Shown here one piece after another: positions 35,031-46,647 of a DNA stretch of 64,000 nt; position 1 is the first letter of the stretch, and the number at the start of each line of letters is the position of its first letter. The position numbers and the translations under genes are program-made. The notes under the pieces were generated by a model. The model saw nothing but the letters and a program-made list of their open reading frames with translations, was not told the origin of the DNA and searched no databases. Origin of the DNA: Stereum hirsutum FP-91666 SS1 (Eukaryota > Basidiomycota > Agaricomycetes > Russulales > Stereaceae); the NCBI RefSeq assembly GCF_000264905.1, contig NW_006763135.1, positions 1,529,179 to 1,593,178 on the forward strand, written 5' to 3'.

Positions 35031-38000
35031 CATGTATCCCTCGCAAGGCTGACACACTATACCCGGTATTCATCACGCTATAATTCGCCCCGACTATACC
35101 CAACTCGACCTACATGCGATTCTAGTTGTTCGTCGATTAATGTCATTTGAACGCCCTCAAGGACCTATATGGATTTATTTCCACAGCCCGAGACTAACCT
35201 GATAAACGCGTCTCCTCAATCTCCGTGCAGCGCTTATGGCCCGGGTTCCATGGCTGGCTGATGACTCCAAATCTTGTCTATGTTCTCAATGTTCTCATGC
35301 AGCCTGCACTGGCCGCGGCCTTCCCCAATGAGAAAAGGCGGGGCTTCTCCTTCTGACTGGGTTCGCTCTTCTGCCGCCGGTGGAACAGATGTTCTGTTCA
35401 GATCCCACATCCCTCGGTCACGAGAGCCTTCTCCACTTTGTCACGAAACACGTCCCGTCCAATCCTCGCCAATCTCAGTCTAGACGCGTCTTTTCACTGA
35501 CTTGCAAGTCCGCGCGCTCCGAGCTAGGTTCATCTACGCAGAGCGGAATGCAAGGCATGATGCATTATCTTCAGCTCCTCCCCTCGCGGACCATCCATAT
35601 CGTCCTCATCGGAAAATCCAATCAGAGACTTGAGGGCGTTTCATGTAACTGGTATGGTATACGCGACTCTCAAGCCTCGACACGTAAAGCTCGCTACTCT
35701 ACTAACTTTAGCTCATGCGACGTCTCATCAGAACTTCCATCTGTTCCGCTTTGGGTAAACCCTGTTCATTGGACCACCGTCGCTGCCGTGCGATCCCGAG
35801 GATGATGAAGGTTTCGAGCCATCCAATTCTATCCAAGAATGACAGTAACTTCAGCAGAGAGCGACACCGTCGTACCGGTTCTTCACAAAACTGATCCACC
35901 TCAGCTATACTTTCCCGAGGAGACTATGTGATATACGGAGCCGAATAATCTGCGCGTTGTGTCTATACCTCTTTTTGTGGTAGTCGGAGCCTGATGGCGG
36001 CAGATAGCATCCCAGTCCAAGCGCATCGTACGTACATCCCCCTAAAAACTGCTGTGAACAAAGCGCCTGGACTGACATACGATGGGCAAAAGGATCATGA
36101 GTGATTGCACGCCCTGAATGCTCAGCGATCTCGTTCACAGAGCCCCATCCGAGGTTTTGCACAGTGGTGTGGCTCGACGCGCAAAGCTGATGACGGTGGT
36201 CAATTCATTCTGTGAATATACACTCCAAGTACTGCTATGTTTAAACGAGGGCTTCTCTCTGCGAGACATGTCATCGAAAACGTTTCGCGACGATCAGGGT
36301 TGTTGTCTTCTGGAAGGGAAGTTTGAATGGATAGGAATCTGGACGGACGTCCGGCATTCAACAGGTATTGACGAGACCCATGACACCCTTGCTGAGGACG
36401 AACCGGAGATGAGCAGTCGAGGAGGAATGCTGCGTCCGAATGAAGCAGGCGTAGTATAACCTCTACCGAGCTAACCGTTTTCGGTCGACGGTCTTCTCAT
36501 GGCGTCGTGGCGTTATCCGTCCGCTACATGCTCATCGACGCGGCATTCCGTATGGCATGATGAAGAGAGCCCTCTGCGCCTGTGATGTACAGAAAAGGAT
36601 ATAAAAAAAGTGTACCATGTCCATTCCATCTTGTTGGTGCATCATGACCGCGGGCGATGGATGATTGGCTCCGAGCCGGGCCTAGCCAACAGATTTCGTC
36701 CATCTTCCACAGAAAACAAGGAACAAGATGGCCTACATGATGTAGCGGTCAAAGATGTCAGTTAGGCCTACAGGCCAGTGCCAGAGCAGTGCTAGTATTC
36801 CATCGCTCGCCTGGGGCACATGCGTCGAGATCGATTGTGGAGTTATGTGGGCGAAAACTCGGACAGACCGCGATGCATAAAAATAAGCTCGCGCCCCCTA
36901 CATCATCGACAAGGGTATTCACTGTATAGGTGCATTGTATGTTTAAGGCCTTCGAGACAAGTTATGACTCTAGCCGAACCATAAAGCACGATACCCTCTC
37001 GGCCGACCGCTGTGTATTCCTCCGCATCATCATCCTTGTGAAAATGCGCTTCCAAGCCGAGTGGCCCACTTCCACACAAACATCAGACGAGAGTTCGTAA
37101 TGTCCTCCTGGATGAACAGTGTGTCGAAATCATCAGCAATCTGTTGATCAACCCAATTATTGGTACTCCACCGTACTTGACTGCTTATGGTGAGGGACTA
37201 AGCACCCTGTGAACAAGAACGGACCACACCTTGTTTCGCCAGGGCCTCCTGCTGTGATACTCTCTGTGTAGCACATTCAACGGATGTTTCCGTGCGTCGT
37301 TACCAGACGTTCGAGATACAGATGCCTAAAGCATGTCGAGACAGCGGCGGGGTTGCAAGCCTACGGATTGTTATCCCATTGATGCCGTACTTTGCCTCGG
37401 ACCTATTCGGAGGCAGGTAAGTAAGGCCAAGAAACGCGCTCATGGTTGGGATAAACGTGATGCTAGATAGATAGAGGCCTATGCCTCTGCAGGGGCGCCC
37501 TAAACGTCAGTATCATAGCAAGTGGATGGCGAACTACCACCCACCACCGAGACCGTTCAAGCTGCTTTCGACGCGTTGTTTTAAGCCTAAGGCTCAAAGC
37601 GTTACCGTGACGTCGGACGCAGAGATTCTATACGGTATAGAAATCTCTGCGTCCCTTTGTCCGCTTGTCCTATGTTTGCTGGAGCGACCATCGGAGAGGT
37701 TGGCTCCCCTGAGTAAACTGTATTCACGGTCCAAGGTTGAAGCAGGCTCAAACCGTCGGATCCCGGCAAGGGTCCATGAGGGCGAAAGGGTTCTCTGGAG
37801 AAGGTCCCGGTGGATCGTGTGAGTAGGACCGTGAACGCTGGTCCTCGGGAATCGTAGGCACGCGCAGTGAACAACGTACTGTACTGATTGTTTGGTATGT
37901 GCTCATCGACACCAAGTTCAAGACTAATACAGAGGCTATTGCGAGATACTTGGTTGAGGTGTCGTGCTGGGCTGTTGCCTTGAGGCGTCTTGCACCAACT

Positions 38001-39769
38001 GAATCCGTCGTTCAGCAAGTCAGTGGTCTGGAGCGCAATACAAGCTTTAGGAGTCACTTACAACGTCATGAATTACTGAAAGAGAAAGTCAGCTGGATAA
38101 CATGTAGCAGAGTGCCCCGTTATAGAAATATAGCGAACTGGAAGAAGTCGAACATCCGCGGGGTGGCCGGATAGGGTACGGTCACTCTACTCAGTAACAT
38201 TTGGGGAATTAAAGCAAAGAGGTCAAGATGCGCGTGATCACCTTCACCGTTCGCTTGCCAGGGAGACTTTGTTCTAGACGTAGGCAAACTCTACAAGGGC
38301 TCAGGAACGAAAACATGATATTTGACATCTGGTGGACGAGACGAGAGCAGACAGGAGGTGTTTTCTCTGTCTGAGAAGAGCTCGGTAAGTGGTGCAGGTC
38401 CAAAAATCGACGTGATGAGTTACCTTTTGGGTAAGAGATTGCGTTGCTGGTCCGTAGATTTTATTCCTTCAGATACCCGACCATTCGGCCGCCTGACCTG
38501 CTCTGCTCAGTTGCAGTGTCGGACAATAGCGATAAGCCTTCCGTTCGTCAGCAGCGAACTCTGTGAGGCGGAGGATATGGCTAGCTTGTGGCAAGGTTCG
38601 CTCTCGTCGAACAAGGGGTATCACAATGGCAACCTGAGCGGCGAGTGTAGTCATCGGCGCCATGGACACGTAGCAGAGATTTCTAGGAGCCAGAGAGTGA
38701 TGTTCCGCCATCAAGGACTAGCGCAGGGATGACTTTGGTAAGTTTAGGCCTTCCACCTCTCCGATTCGAACGCGAAAGCAGGTCAGCTATCTGTAGCCGA
38801 AGTGCAGACGACTGACGGCGCCATGGTCAGCTGGAGAGATAGATGTTTGCAGAACCAAACGTGTTGAGTTTCAACCACCTAGTTTTGGCTGCTGCATGAT
38901 GCTCGTCCCGACACGTAGATTTGAAGTCGTCTGAGTCTCAGACTGAGGGCAGCTCTGACAGGCGAACCGTGACTACTGCCAGGGCCAAAGAACATGCCAA
39001 CATAGCCAGATTATACGCGCGACAAAGACAGGTCATTATGGGGGGAATCTTGCGGCTAGCTGACTGGCCTGTTCTGTACCATTATGACTTGGCGAGGTAT
39101 AAGAACGAAAATGAAGAATTGCTCGAGTGCCATGATCCTGGTCGCGTATAAGTAAGTGGTCCTGTGTAACGTATGGACCATTGAGACAAAACCATGGTCA
39201 AACGTAACGCTTGAGCATGCTAACCTCCTATCACCATGGATCAGGGTGTGTCTCGTGCGACCAGTAGCATGCAAGAGAAAAATATTGCCCGCACTCGGAT
39301 TCGAAGGGGAAACATACGCTCCGAGTCCGTCGCGGTCCGAATGTCGTAAATTGGTAGTCACCGCAGTGATTGCTGCATACCCGTCGCAGTAGAGCCGTCC
39401 AGGGCGGACAGCAACGCCACGGTCAACTACGACAAACCAGATGCTGGACGGTGCGCGACTTGGTGATTGTGTTAGCGCGGATGTACACCGACGCTCTGTC
39501 CCAGGCTTCCCGATCTACGAACGGCCACGTGAGAGGCCTTTTACTCCCGCGAGCCGATCATGGCCATTCATGGCCTAAGATGACAGTCGTGCCTGCGCGG
39601 TCCCGGGTCTCGACTACGGAATCCGTTACTGCGTCGTTGCTCCACTTTTTCTCGCCTTTTCTACTACTCTTCAACTTCAACAACAGCCACGACCAGAACG
39701 GCCCACTAGGTGAGTGCTCTTCGGCACAAGGGGAGCTGAAGAGGGAACTGAACTGCTGACTCCCAGAGC
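35031..39769. other. 4.7-kb gene-poor region
   Basis: No intact gene could be built. Frames such as 35380-35805 (+), 36118-36459 (+) and 37602-38057 (-) have no recognisable motif. Two minus-strand stretches look like decayed transporter helices: LCYVSMAPMTTLAAQVAIVI near 38680-38620, and TKYLAIASVLVLNLVSMSTY near 37950-37890 in another frame. They cannot be joined without stops. A 40-nt near-palindrome lies at 37615-37654. The last 100 nt may hold a 5' untranslated exon of the methyltransferase gene (GTGAGT donor at 39710). Confidence 0.4.
37615..37654. repeat. 40-nt near-perfect palindrome
   Basis: The left arm GGACGCAGAGATTCTATAC is mirrored by GTATAGAAATCTCTGCGTCC around a single central G, with one unpaired base in one arm. 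That is 19 paired positions with almost no loop. It lies in gene-poor DNA. Confidence 0.85.
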
Positions 39770-40700
39770 ATGGATTTGACTTCGTTCGGGCGACTATTCG
39801 CTGGGATGGCAAATGACGGCGTTAAAGGTGTCAGACGAGTGATCTCTGACATCCAAAACTCAGGCTGGGAGGAAGCATGGTGCGTACTTTACCTTCTCTG
39901 GATGTCTCCTGTACTCATTTGCGGTTAGGACGCGGGACCTCCCTCAGTATGACCCCGCAGAGGTACAGCCTCCGCTACGTGACCTCATTGTCTCTGGTGT
40001 CCTCGATTTGCCAAGAAATAGAGGAAAAGCATTAGTGCCAGGATGTGGGAGGGTGCGTGTTTAATATAATTTCGCTTGTATTCTGCCTTGCTGACACGCG
40101 ACTGGTAAACAGGGCTACGACGCAATACATATAGCCAGCAGTCTTGGCCTGGATACGCTAGGAATCGACATTGCCTCCACCATCATTCTTGCTGCCAATG
40201 AGTGCGCTTTCGCACTAATTCATTCATATGTATTTGGGACCTTATTCTTCTCTCCACTCAAAGCCTTCTCTATTCAGCACCAGCTATTCGCGAGCCTGGC
40301 AAAGTCAATTTTCAAACACAAGACTTCTTCACCATGACTGTAGGGGACAAGGAGCGTTTCGACCTTATATACGACTACACGTGCGTGTTTTCTCTTTTCA
40401 CACCTTTGCTTATGATTGAGTGGGTCTATCAGGTTCTTCACGTACATTAACCCCTCGCGAAGATTAGAGTGGGGCCGCCAAATCACTGCATTAACAAAAC
40501 CTGGAGCGTTCTTGATCACCCTCATGTATCCATTAGGTCTATCACCAGACGAGCCAGGTCCCCCATACTACGTGACACCTGAGCATTATAACGAGCCGCT
40601 TGAAGGCTGGACGAGGATTATGGACCAGGTTCCGAGAGTTTCCTCACATGGTCATCTAGGGAGGGAGAGGATTGTAGTATGGCGAAAAAACACGGGCTGA
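39770..40700 (+). CDS. TPMT-family SAM-dependent (thiol/halide) methyltransferase, copy 1
   Basis: A class I methyltransferase of the thiopurine S-methyltransferase superfamily, closest to fungal and plant thiol/halide methyltransferases. Five exons (39770-39879, 39929-40052, 40113-40201, 40264-40380, 40433-40700) give 235 aa. Family features: SGWEEAWTRDLPQYD, the SAM-binding motif I ALVPGCGRGYDAIHIAS, LGIDIAS with the acidic ribose-binding Asp, DFFTM, the post-motif FDLIYDYTFFTYI, and the C-terminal ERIVVWRKN. Exon 4 must begin at 40264 (acceptor CAAAG) to keep the frame, which adds LLYSAP before AIREPGKV. It is followed 0.7 kb downstream by a paralogue on the same strand. The substrate cannot be read from sequence. 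Confidence 0.88.
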
Positions 40701-41415
40701 TACTCATTTCACATTGGTGAGTCATTGTCCGTTGCGCTTGCCAGTTTAACTTACCATCATCACAGTTCTATCGGGCACGGACGATCTTTCATATATACTA
40801 CCCGAACATAATTTAGCGACGTCGATAGACATATGGATTGCGACGTGGGCCATTGTCGGGCTTTGGCCTCTCCATATGCATCTTCGGGGAGATTTATCTG
40901 GTATTGGGTTGATCATGTACGATATACCCTTTTGCTTCATTCACGGCATCATTTGTACATACAGCTTTGCCGCTGCACATACTTGGGCTTTGGCTTGTGT
41001 TCCTCTTCGTATTTTATTTGTGTCCACACATATTGTAGCACGGTGCCAAAATCTACTACATATTGCTTCTTGACTTCCTTAACACGACTTTATCTGGTTG
41101 GGCAATGTATGGTTCCTCGGGCCAAGGCAAACTCCTCTATGATGCGTATTCCTGTCAAGCACTTTGCGTCATCGTGTAGTATGTTACATAAGCTGCTGCG
41201 AACTTGTGCTAGCGCGACGAATCCTTGAGGCTTCCAGCAACCATTTCGTTTGACTGCGACCTCCCGATTTTTCGAGGGTGAGATGCGTTCGCTTGGCATA
41301 CGCAAGTCAGATCCCGCTAACACCTTCGATTACACTTGGTTTCATTGTACGCTCGTTTTGTGCGGACTTATATATAGGCATCTCGATCAGATTACGCCCT
41401 GAACAATCTATCACA
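40701..41415. other. spacer between tandem methyltransferase genes
   Basis: T-rich 3' region of copy 1 and upstream region of copy 2. A TATATATA-like element lies at about 41368. No further gene was found. Confidence 0.5.
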
Positions 41416-42454
41416 ATGAACGGAAGACCATCCAATGCAGAGCAACGATATGCGGTCAAGAAGTTCGTCAAAGAACAAGGGGTGGATGGGTGGGAAGAGG
41501 CATGGTGCGTCTCGGCCTACGTGACTTTCAAGAACATATTTTTGTCCTCCGCCAAGTTCCTGAGTTTGACTTGTGGGTTTGTAGGAGGCGTGGTACGTTC
41601 ACTCCATTTGGAAGAAACTCTGTTTTGTCCTGCTTATCTGGCTTTCTGATATTGCGGCCTCTTTATACGCAGGCATAACTCCTTGGGAGAATTTCGATGG
41701 GGCTCAACCTCCTTTGAGAGATCTAATTGTGTCTGCGAGGGTCCCGTTCAAGTCTCCCGGACGGGCTCTCGTACCCGGCTGTGGACGGGTGAGCAGTCCT
41801 CTGTCAACTTTCGCGATATTAGGCCAATGAAGGTAGTTTATAGGGCCTTGACGCCATTTACATAGCCTCGAGCTTGGGGGTTGATACCCTCGGGATCGAT
41901 ATTTCGCCAAGCGCTGTGGCGGCCGCGAAAGCGTAAGTATTTATTATTTTCCGTCAAATTGTCCTGCCCTCATGGTAGTTGTATGCAACTCAGACAATTA
42001 TCGAGGCATCCTCAAGCGATTCGGGACCCGGGCAAGGTGACTTTTGAAGAACTTGACTTTTTCAAGCTTACGGTCCCGGAAGATGAACGCTTTGACATCG
42101 TCTACGATTATACGTGAGCCTTTATTATAATCTGCTGTTCAACTCCATACTCAAGATTTTTCTCAAAGATTCTTCTGTGCAATCCCACCGTCTCGACGGA
42201 AAGAATGGGGCCAACAGATAACGGCGTTGACCACGCCCGACGCCTATCTGGTGACGCTGCTATATCCACTCAGCGTGACTGCCGAGGATGGAGGACCACC
42301 ATATCATATGCGCAGGGATCATTACAAGGATGCATTGCCTGGCTGGAAGAGGGCCATTGATGAACAGCCCAAGGCTAGCTCTCCAGGTCACGAAGGAGAG
42401 GAGCGATTGATGGTGTGGCGAAAGGTGGGCTTGAACAAGGAATCTGCGGATTGA
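41416..42454 (+). CDS. TPMT-family SAM-dependent (thiol/halide) methyltransferase, copy 2
   Basis: Paralogue of the preceding gene. Six exons (41416-41504, 41585-41592, 41673-41788, 41844-41932, 42006-42113, 42169-42454) give 231 aa. The motifs match copy 1: GWEEAWRRGITPWENF, RALVPGCGRGLDAIYIAS, LGIDISPSAVAAAK, DFFKLTV, FDIVYDYTFFCAI and RLMVWRKV. Exon 2 is an 8-nt micro-exon (GAGGCGTG). It is needed to complete the Trp codon and the conserved W-R-R-G-I-T-P-W segment. In copy 1 the corresponding sequence is carried by one larger exon and diverges (WTRDLPQYD). Copy 2 keeps the more typical 'GxTPW' motif, so copy 1 may be the derived one. Confidence 0.88.
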
Positions 42455-42738
42455 AAGTTCAGAGCGGAATAGGATTTAGTCTCGATGATTTATACCCTTG
42501 TACAATGGCTACGCTTCTATCTGGGTTATATGACGTGGTATTTATTGGAATTGTCTATCTTCCTGACGGCTAGTTGTAGTTCTATGGAGTTGCTAGAAGA
42601 TCCCGTCAAGTGCCACATCTGGTGCCACTCAAGATCGGGAACTCAGCTCACACGTGACGGACCGTTCCGCGATTTTTTGGTCTCGGACGAGAGCGCGTCG
42701 TGAAAGACGACGCCGACGCGGATGAGCGTCTGGTCTCC

Positions 42739-45138
42739 ATGTCCAAACGAGCCATTCGAAATCTCAGGTTCAATAGGCCGCCATCAGCTTCATCCCTATA
42801 CCCTTCACCTCATCGACATGTCCTACTCCCTTCGACATCGACCGCCACGGTGACCTCAGGCTCTCGCTCTCTGTCGACCTCTCTGTCTCTCAATGACTAT
42901 ATCTCGACTTTCTCATACTCCTCGCCGGAATCTGCTCCCAAAGATAGACTTCTGCTAGCTAAACAGCGAGAGCTTACCGACAGTCTTCGCGTGAAGGATC
43001 CTAAACCCTCGCGAGTTTGGGCCTACTACTTAGACCTTATCGACTTTATGGGCCACGAACAACTCCCTAAAGAAATTCACCAAGCCGTTCTTCGGAAATG
43101 CATACCCCCCATTGCCGACATTCGTTTTGCCATCTCGAAACCGAACCGCACATGGTATAATTCAACCGCTCCTCACGGCTATGAAAACCGGATGCGAGCC
43201 GTCATTCGTAACATCCGTGTGGGGGGCAATGTCCCGGACTTGGAGGACTACAACTTCATCCTGGAGCACTTCGCTGTAGTCGGTCACTATATGGGTGCGA
43301 GACAGGTGTTGAGGGAGATGGCATTTTTGGGTGTCGAGCCGAGGACGCGAACGTTTGGACTTGTCTTGCAGGCTTTGGCTCATAGGTTCACCTTTCCGTT
43401 CGCGAAGGATGCGAGGTCGTACTTGAGGGACGACGTGACGAGGGTATGCAGGGTGGTCATCAATTCTATGGGCAAGAACAACATCCCGTTTACTTCCGCG
43501 AACATGGATCTCGCGTTGCGGATTCTGAAGGAGACGGCGGATGTGGATGGGTTCCAGAGGTTACTGAAGTTTGGGTACGGGATCGACCTATCCTTTCCGG
43601 ATAGTTCCCCTGCAGATGTGATAGGCGAGCGAGCCGATGCACTTGGTGACCAAAGTTATCAGCCCCTGTCTACCTCGTCTCTCAACTCCATCATCGACTT
43701 CTTGGGTTCTTCGGGTTCAATATCGAAGATGGTCACCGCCTTTGAAGTTTTGCTGCAACCCCTTCCACGAGAAAACGATCCTCGTTCCATTTTCGACGAA
43801 GATGACGAAGAGGATGTTTTCCCTCCTAGCTCTTCCTCTCAGCAGCCCCATGTGGCCGACGAATCATGGTCATCCAGTTCCAATGTCCAAAGCGAATCCG
43901 AACCCATTGCACCCGCCGAGCCACCCACTCCCAAAGGCCCTCAAACTCTACACCCCCCGCACCTCAAAGCTTACAGGCCGATGGATACCGGGACTGTCAG
44001 ACCTAACATCACGACTTTCAATCTCATCATCCGCCACGCCTCCAAAGCAGGACACGCCACATTCGTTCGACACTACCTTCTTCATGCCGTATACTACGAC
44101 CACGCCGAGGATAGCCAACTTCGCAAGAAGCTTCGCCTGCTAGCCGGCCGTCCTCCAGAGACTCTCGAGGCGCCACACATGAACATCAATCGAGGAACGC
44201 TGCTTGCAGCGTTCCACGAAGCTAACCATGACAAAAATGTGGAGCTTATGCGGTTTATACTGAAGATGACGAGCAGGGTTTTGAAGAGGAAGAAGGCAAA
44301 AGTGGCGTTCTATTCGAAGTGGAAGGCTGATTGGGAGAGGCGCGAGCGCATTGCGGCGATGGCGCGCGAAGAGGCCATACTGTCGGATTCTGTACCCGCT
44401 GACGAGGGCGGTGTCATGTCTGCCTCTGTAGAATCTTATGTCCAGGACACGGCCTCGACTTCTCCTCCAACCGAGGAGTCACCAGCCGACTCTGTCGTGT
44501 CCTCTTCCGACCAAGCTACCCAACCGTCCACTTTCTTCACGCAAGCTTCGGATCCGGCTAGCGACGAGACTCTATCGAGCTCAATATCGGATTCATCTCC
44601 TTCCTTGATCAAACGCCTCATCTTCCCTCCCGTTCCTCCTTCCTCCAGCTCATCTTCCGCCGCACCAACGTTGTCACAGGACCCATCCCCACCCCAAGCA
44701 CCTCTGCAACTACCTCACGATGTCCCTGTTGCTTCTTCCTCGGCCTCCTCGTCCCAACCTTCTACAGTATCGAAAGCCCCACCACCCGAGGCACTCGACG
44801 TCGACATCGACGCTCCATTCTACACTCCTCCACCCCATAAACCGTTCTACATGAGCGAACACATCCGCATCCTTCGCCGTGATCTCGCCGAGCTCATGGA
44901 CCTCGAACAGGTCATCGTCAATGCATTATCCAAGACACTATACAGGGTCAAGGAGAGGTTGGGTAGAAGGGTGTGGGGTGATAGGGACGTGTATCTCTCG
45001 GAGGTGCAGAGCAGAGTGAAGGTTGAGAGGGATGAGTGGAGACGGGTGGTTAGGTTTAAAGAGCCTAAAAGGGAGGAAGTAAGAGGGAGGTACACGTTAA
45101 GGGCGCCTAGGGGAGGAAATTCATTCCGGGGACGATGA
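42739..45138 (+). CDS. PPR-like protein, probably mitochondrial
   Basis: A single long exon encoding 799 aa. The N terminus is basic and Ser-rich (MSKRAIRNLRFNRPPSAS), consistent with mitochondrial import. Helical-hairpin repeats of pentatricopeptide type are visible around residues 160-260, for example DYNFILEHFAVVGHYMGARQ then VLREMAFLGVEPRTRTFGLV. Another is near TTFNLIIRHASKAGHATFVR. Two Ser/Pro-rich acidic linkers separate these from a basic helical C-terminal region that ends in an Arg/Gly tail. The family suggests organellar RNA binding (mRNA stability or translation), but I cannot assign a yeast counterpart. An in-frame ATG at 42700 would add 13 acidic residues, which would spoil the presequence, so I prefer 42739. 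Confidence 0.75.
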   Translation: MSKRAIRNLRFNRPPSASSLYPSPHRHVLLPSTSTATVTSGSRSLSTSLSLNDYISTFSYSSPESAPKDRLLLAKQRELTDSLRVKDPKPSRVWAYYLDLIDFMGHEQLPKEIHQAVLRKCIPPIADIRFAISKPNRTWYNSTAPHGYENRMRAVIRNIRVGGNVPDLEDYNFILEHFAVVGHYMGARQVLREMAFLGVEPRTRTFGLVLQALAHRFTFPFAKDARSYLRDDVTRVCRVVINSMGKNNIPFTSANMDLALRILKETADVDGFQRLLKFGYGIDLSFPDSSPADVIGERADALGDQSYQPLSTSSLNSIIDFLGSSGSISKMVTAFEVLLQPLPRENDPRSIFDEDDEEDVFPPSSSSQQPHVADESWSSSSNVQSESEPIAPAEPPTPKGPQTLHPPHLKAYRPMDTGTVRPNITTFNLIIRHASKAGHATFVRHYLLHAVYYDHAEDSQLRKKLRLLAGRPPETLEAPHMNINRGTLLAAFHEANHDKNVELMRFILKMTSRVLKRKKAKVAFYSKWKADWERRERIAAMAREEAILSDSVPADEGGVMSASVESYVQDTASTSPPTEESPADSVVSSSDQATQPSTFFTQASDPASDETLSSSISDSSPSLIKRLIFPPVPPSSSSSSAAPTLSQDPSPPQAPLQLPHDVPVASSSASSSQPSTVSKAPPPEALDVDIDAPFYTPPPHKPFYMSEHIRILRRDLAELMDLEQVIVNALSKTLYRVKERLGRRVWGDRDVYLSEVQSRVKVERDEWRRVVRFKEPKREEVRGRYTLRAPRGGNSFRGR

Positions 45139-45676
45139 CCATGATGGTGAGTTGGCTGAGCTAGCACATCAACTCTGTCGACGTAAGGCTGATTCGGTTC
45201 AGGTATATTTATTCGGATCGTGCAATTAGAAGGTGGTGGTGGCTATGGCGGAGGCGTTGTGGCACCATCCTCCGCCGGGCTGCTGGGTTGCTTCATTAGT
45301 AGGTTCGTCTCGTGTCGTTGAATTCATATCTTTGATGATCGTTGACTGGCCGTTTAGTGCACGCCAAAATTATTCACACTGTTCTATACATTTTCTGAGA
45401 TTAATTGCATTTGCATCTGCTCTCATTTCACCAAGTATCTTTTTGCTTTCGTGACCTTCAGCCCACCGGATGCATACGAAACTGAACCACAAGGCATATG
45501 GTATGGTATCGCTCGAAGCAAAGGTGATTCCAGTCGATCGCAGAAGAAAGGTGAACCCACATCCATGTATCCGCCCAAGCAAAACCATCAAGACAGAAGA
45601 AAGTCCTTGGAATATTATTAACACCTTGTTAGAAAATTCCGCCCCGACGCTTATTCGTCATCAAGTATCCTGCAGC
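45139..45676. other. gap between convergent genes
   Basis: 3' regions of the PPR-like gene (+) and the class I methyltransferase gene (-). No other feature is seen. Confidence 0.5.
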
Positions 45677-46647
45677 CTATTCTCCCTTCTTTCCCTCCTC
45701 CTTCGAACCCATCGCCAAAAATACCTTCAAGGTAAGCCCCAACATCGCCTTCGGAAGATCCTCCGAACCATCTTCCCCCTCCTTCGGCCACATCATCGGC
45801 TCCATCGCCGGCCCAATATACCTGAACCCCCCAGCCAGTCCGCTCTTCGCGAAAGTGGTCTCGATGATCTCGCGCGTGAAACCCTGTTTGGCACGTTCGG
45901 TGATGATTTTCTTGATCTCGAGGTCGGAGGCTACATCGACAGGGATCGCGGTGGCGTCGGGTTCGGCGGGACAGTTGTCGACGATGATGAGGGTGCCGGT
46001 GGGTTTGAGATGGGAGGTGAGGATTTTCGTGCTCTCGAGGATGTCGGGGAAATGATGGTACGCCATGGTACACTGTTGGTGTTATGTTTGTTAGTCGTTG
46101 CTCTATAACGACTTAACCGAGCGACAGGGTTCAGCGATGCACTTACCAAGATGACGTCGAACTTCTCGTTCTGGAGCTCTCCTTCGTCGCCCTTGAGCAA
46201 CTTGTGGATGGCGCGGAGGGTATCAGGCTCGAAGCCCTTCTCGACCGCACGAGCATTGAATATCTCAACCGCGGCCGGGCTTATATCCACCCCGAGGATG
46301 GACTTGACGTGCGGAGCGAGCTCGCGGGACACCAGGCCTACAATATTGCAATTTCAACGACGGCCACACAATGACATGGGCGAAGAAAGCGTACCGGTGC
46401 CACAGGCGTAGTCGAGCACCTTGGTGCTCTCTTTGTCGAAAGGATAAACCTTCGTGATGGTCTCGGCGAGATTCTTCCCGAATTTCTGGAAGAAAGGGTT
46501 GTTGTCGTATTTCTTCGCCTTCTCGGTGTCGTAGTGCTCGGCGTTGGCTTTCGCGAATGTGGCCTGCGCATCGTGCTGGTGCTGGTCACGGTCATGGCCA
46601 GAGTCGCCGTGTGGGTGATCATGGGTGTGAGACTGTGGCTGAGACAT
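45677..46647 (-). CDS. class I SAM-dependent methyltransferase with His-rich N terminus
   Basis: Three exons (46647-46395, 46337-46147, 46072-45677) give 279 aa. The Rossmann methyltransferase core has motif I VLDYACGTGLVSRELAP, then LGVDISPAAVEIFNARA, FDVILCTMAYHHFPD (a YHHF post-motif typical of methyltransferase type 11/12) and GTLIIVDNCPAE. The first 26 residues are unusually rich in His and Asp (HTHDHPHGDSGHDRDQHQHD), a potential metal-binding segment. No membrane span is visible. The substrate is unknown; small molecules or quinones are possible for this class. An upstream frame to 46758 has a hydrophobic, less likely N terminus. Confidence 0.85.

Noticed and set aside
38755..38780. GTTCGAATC T-loop-like string on the minus strand
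   Set aside because: The flanking bases do not form a 5-bp T stem, and no cloverleaf fits.
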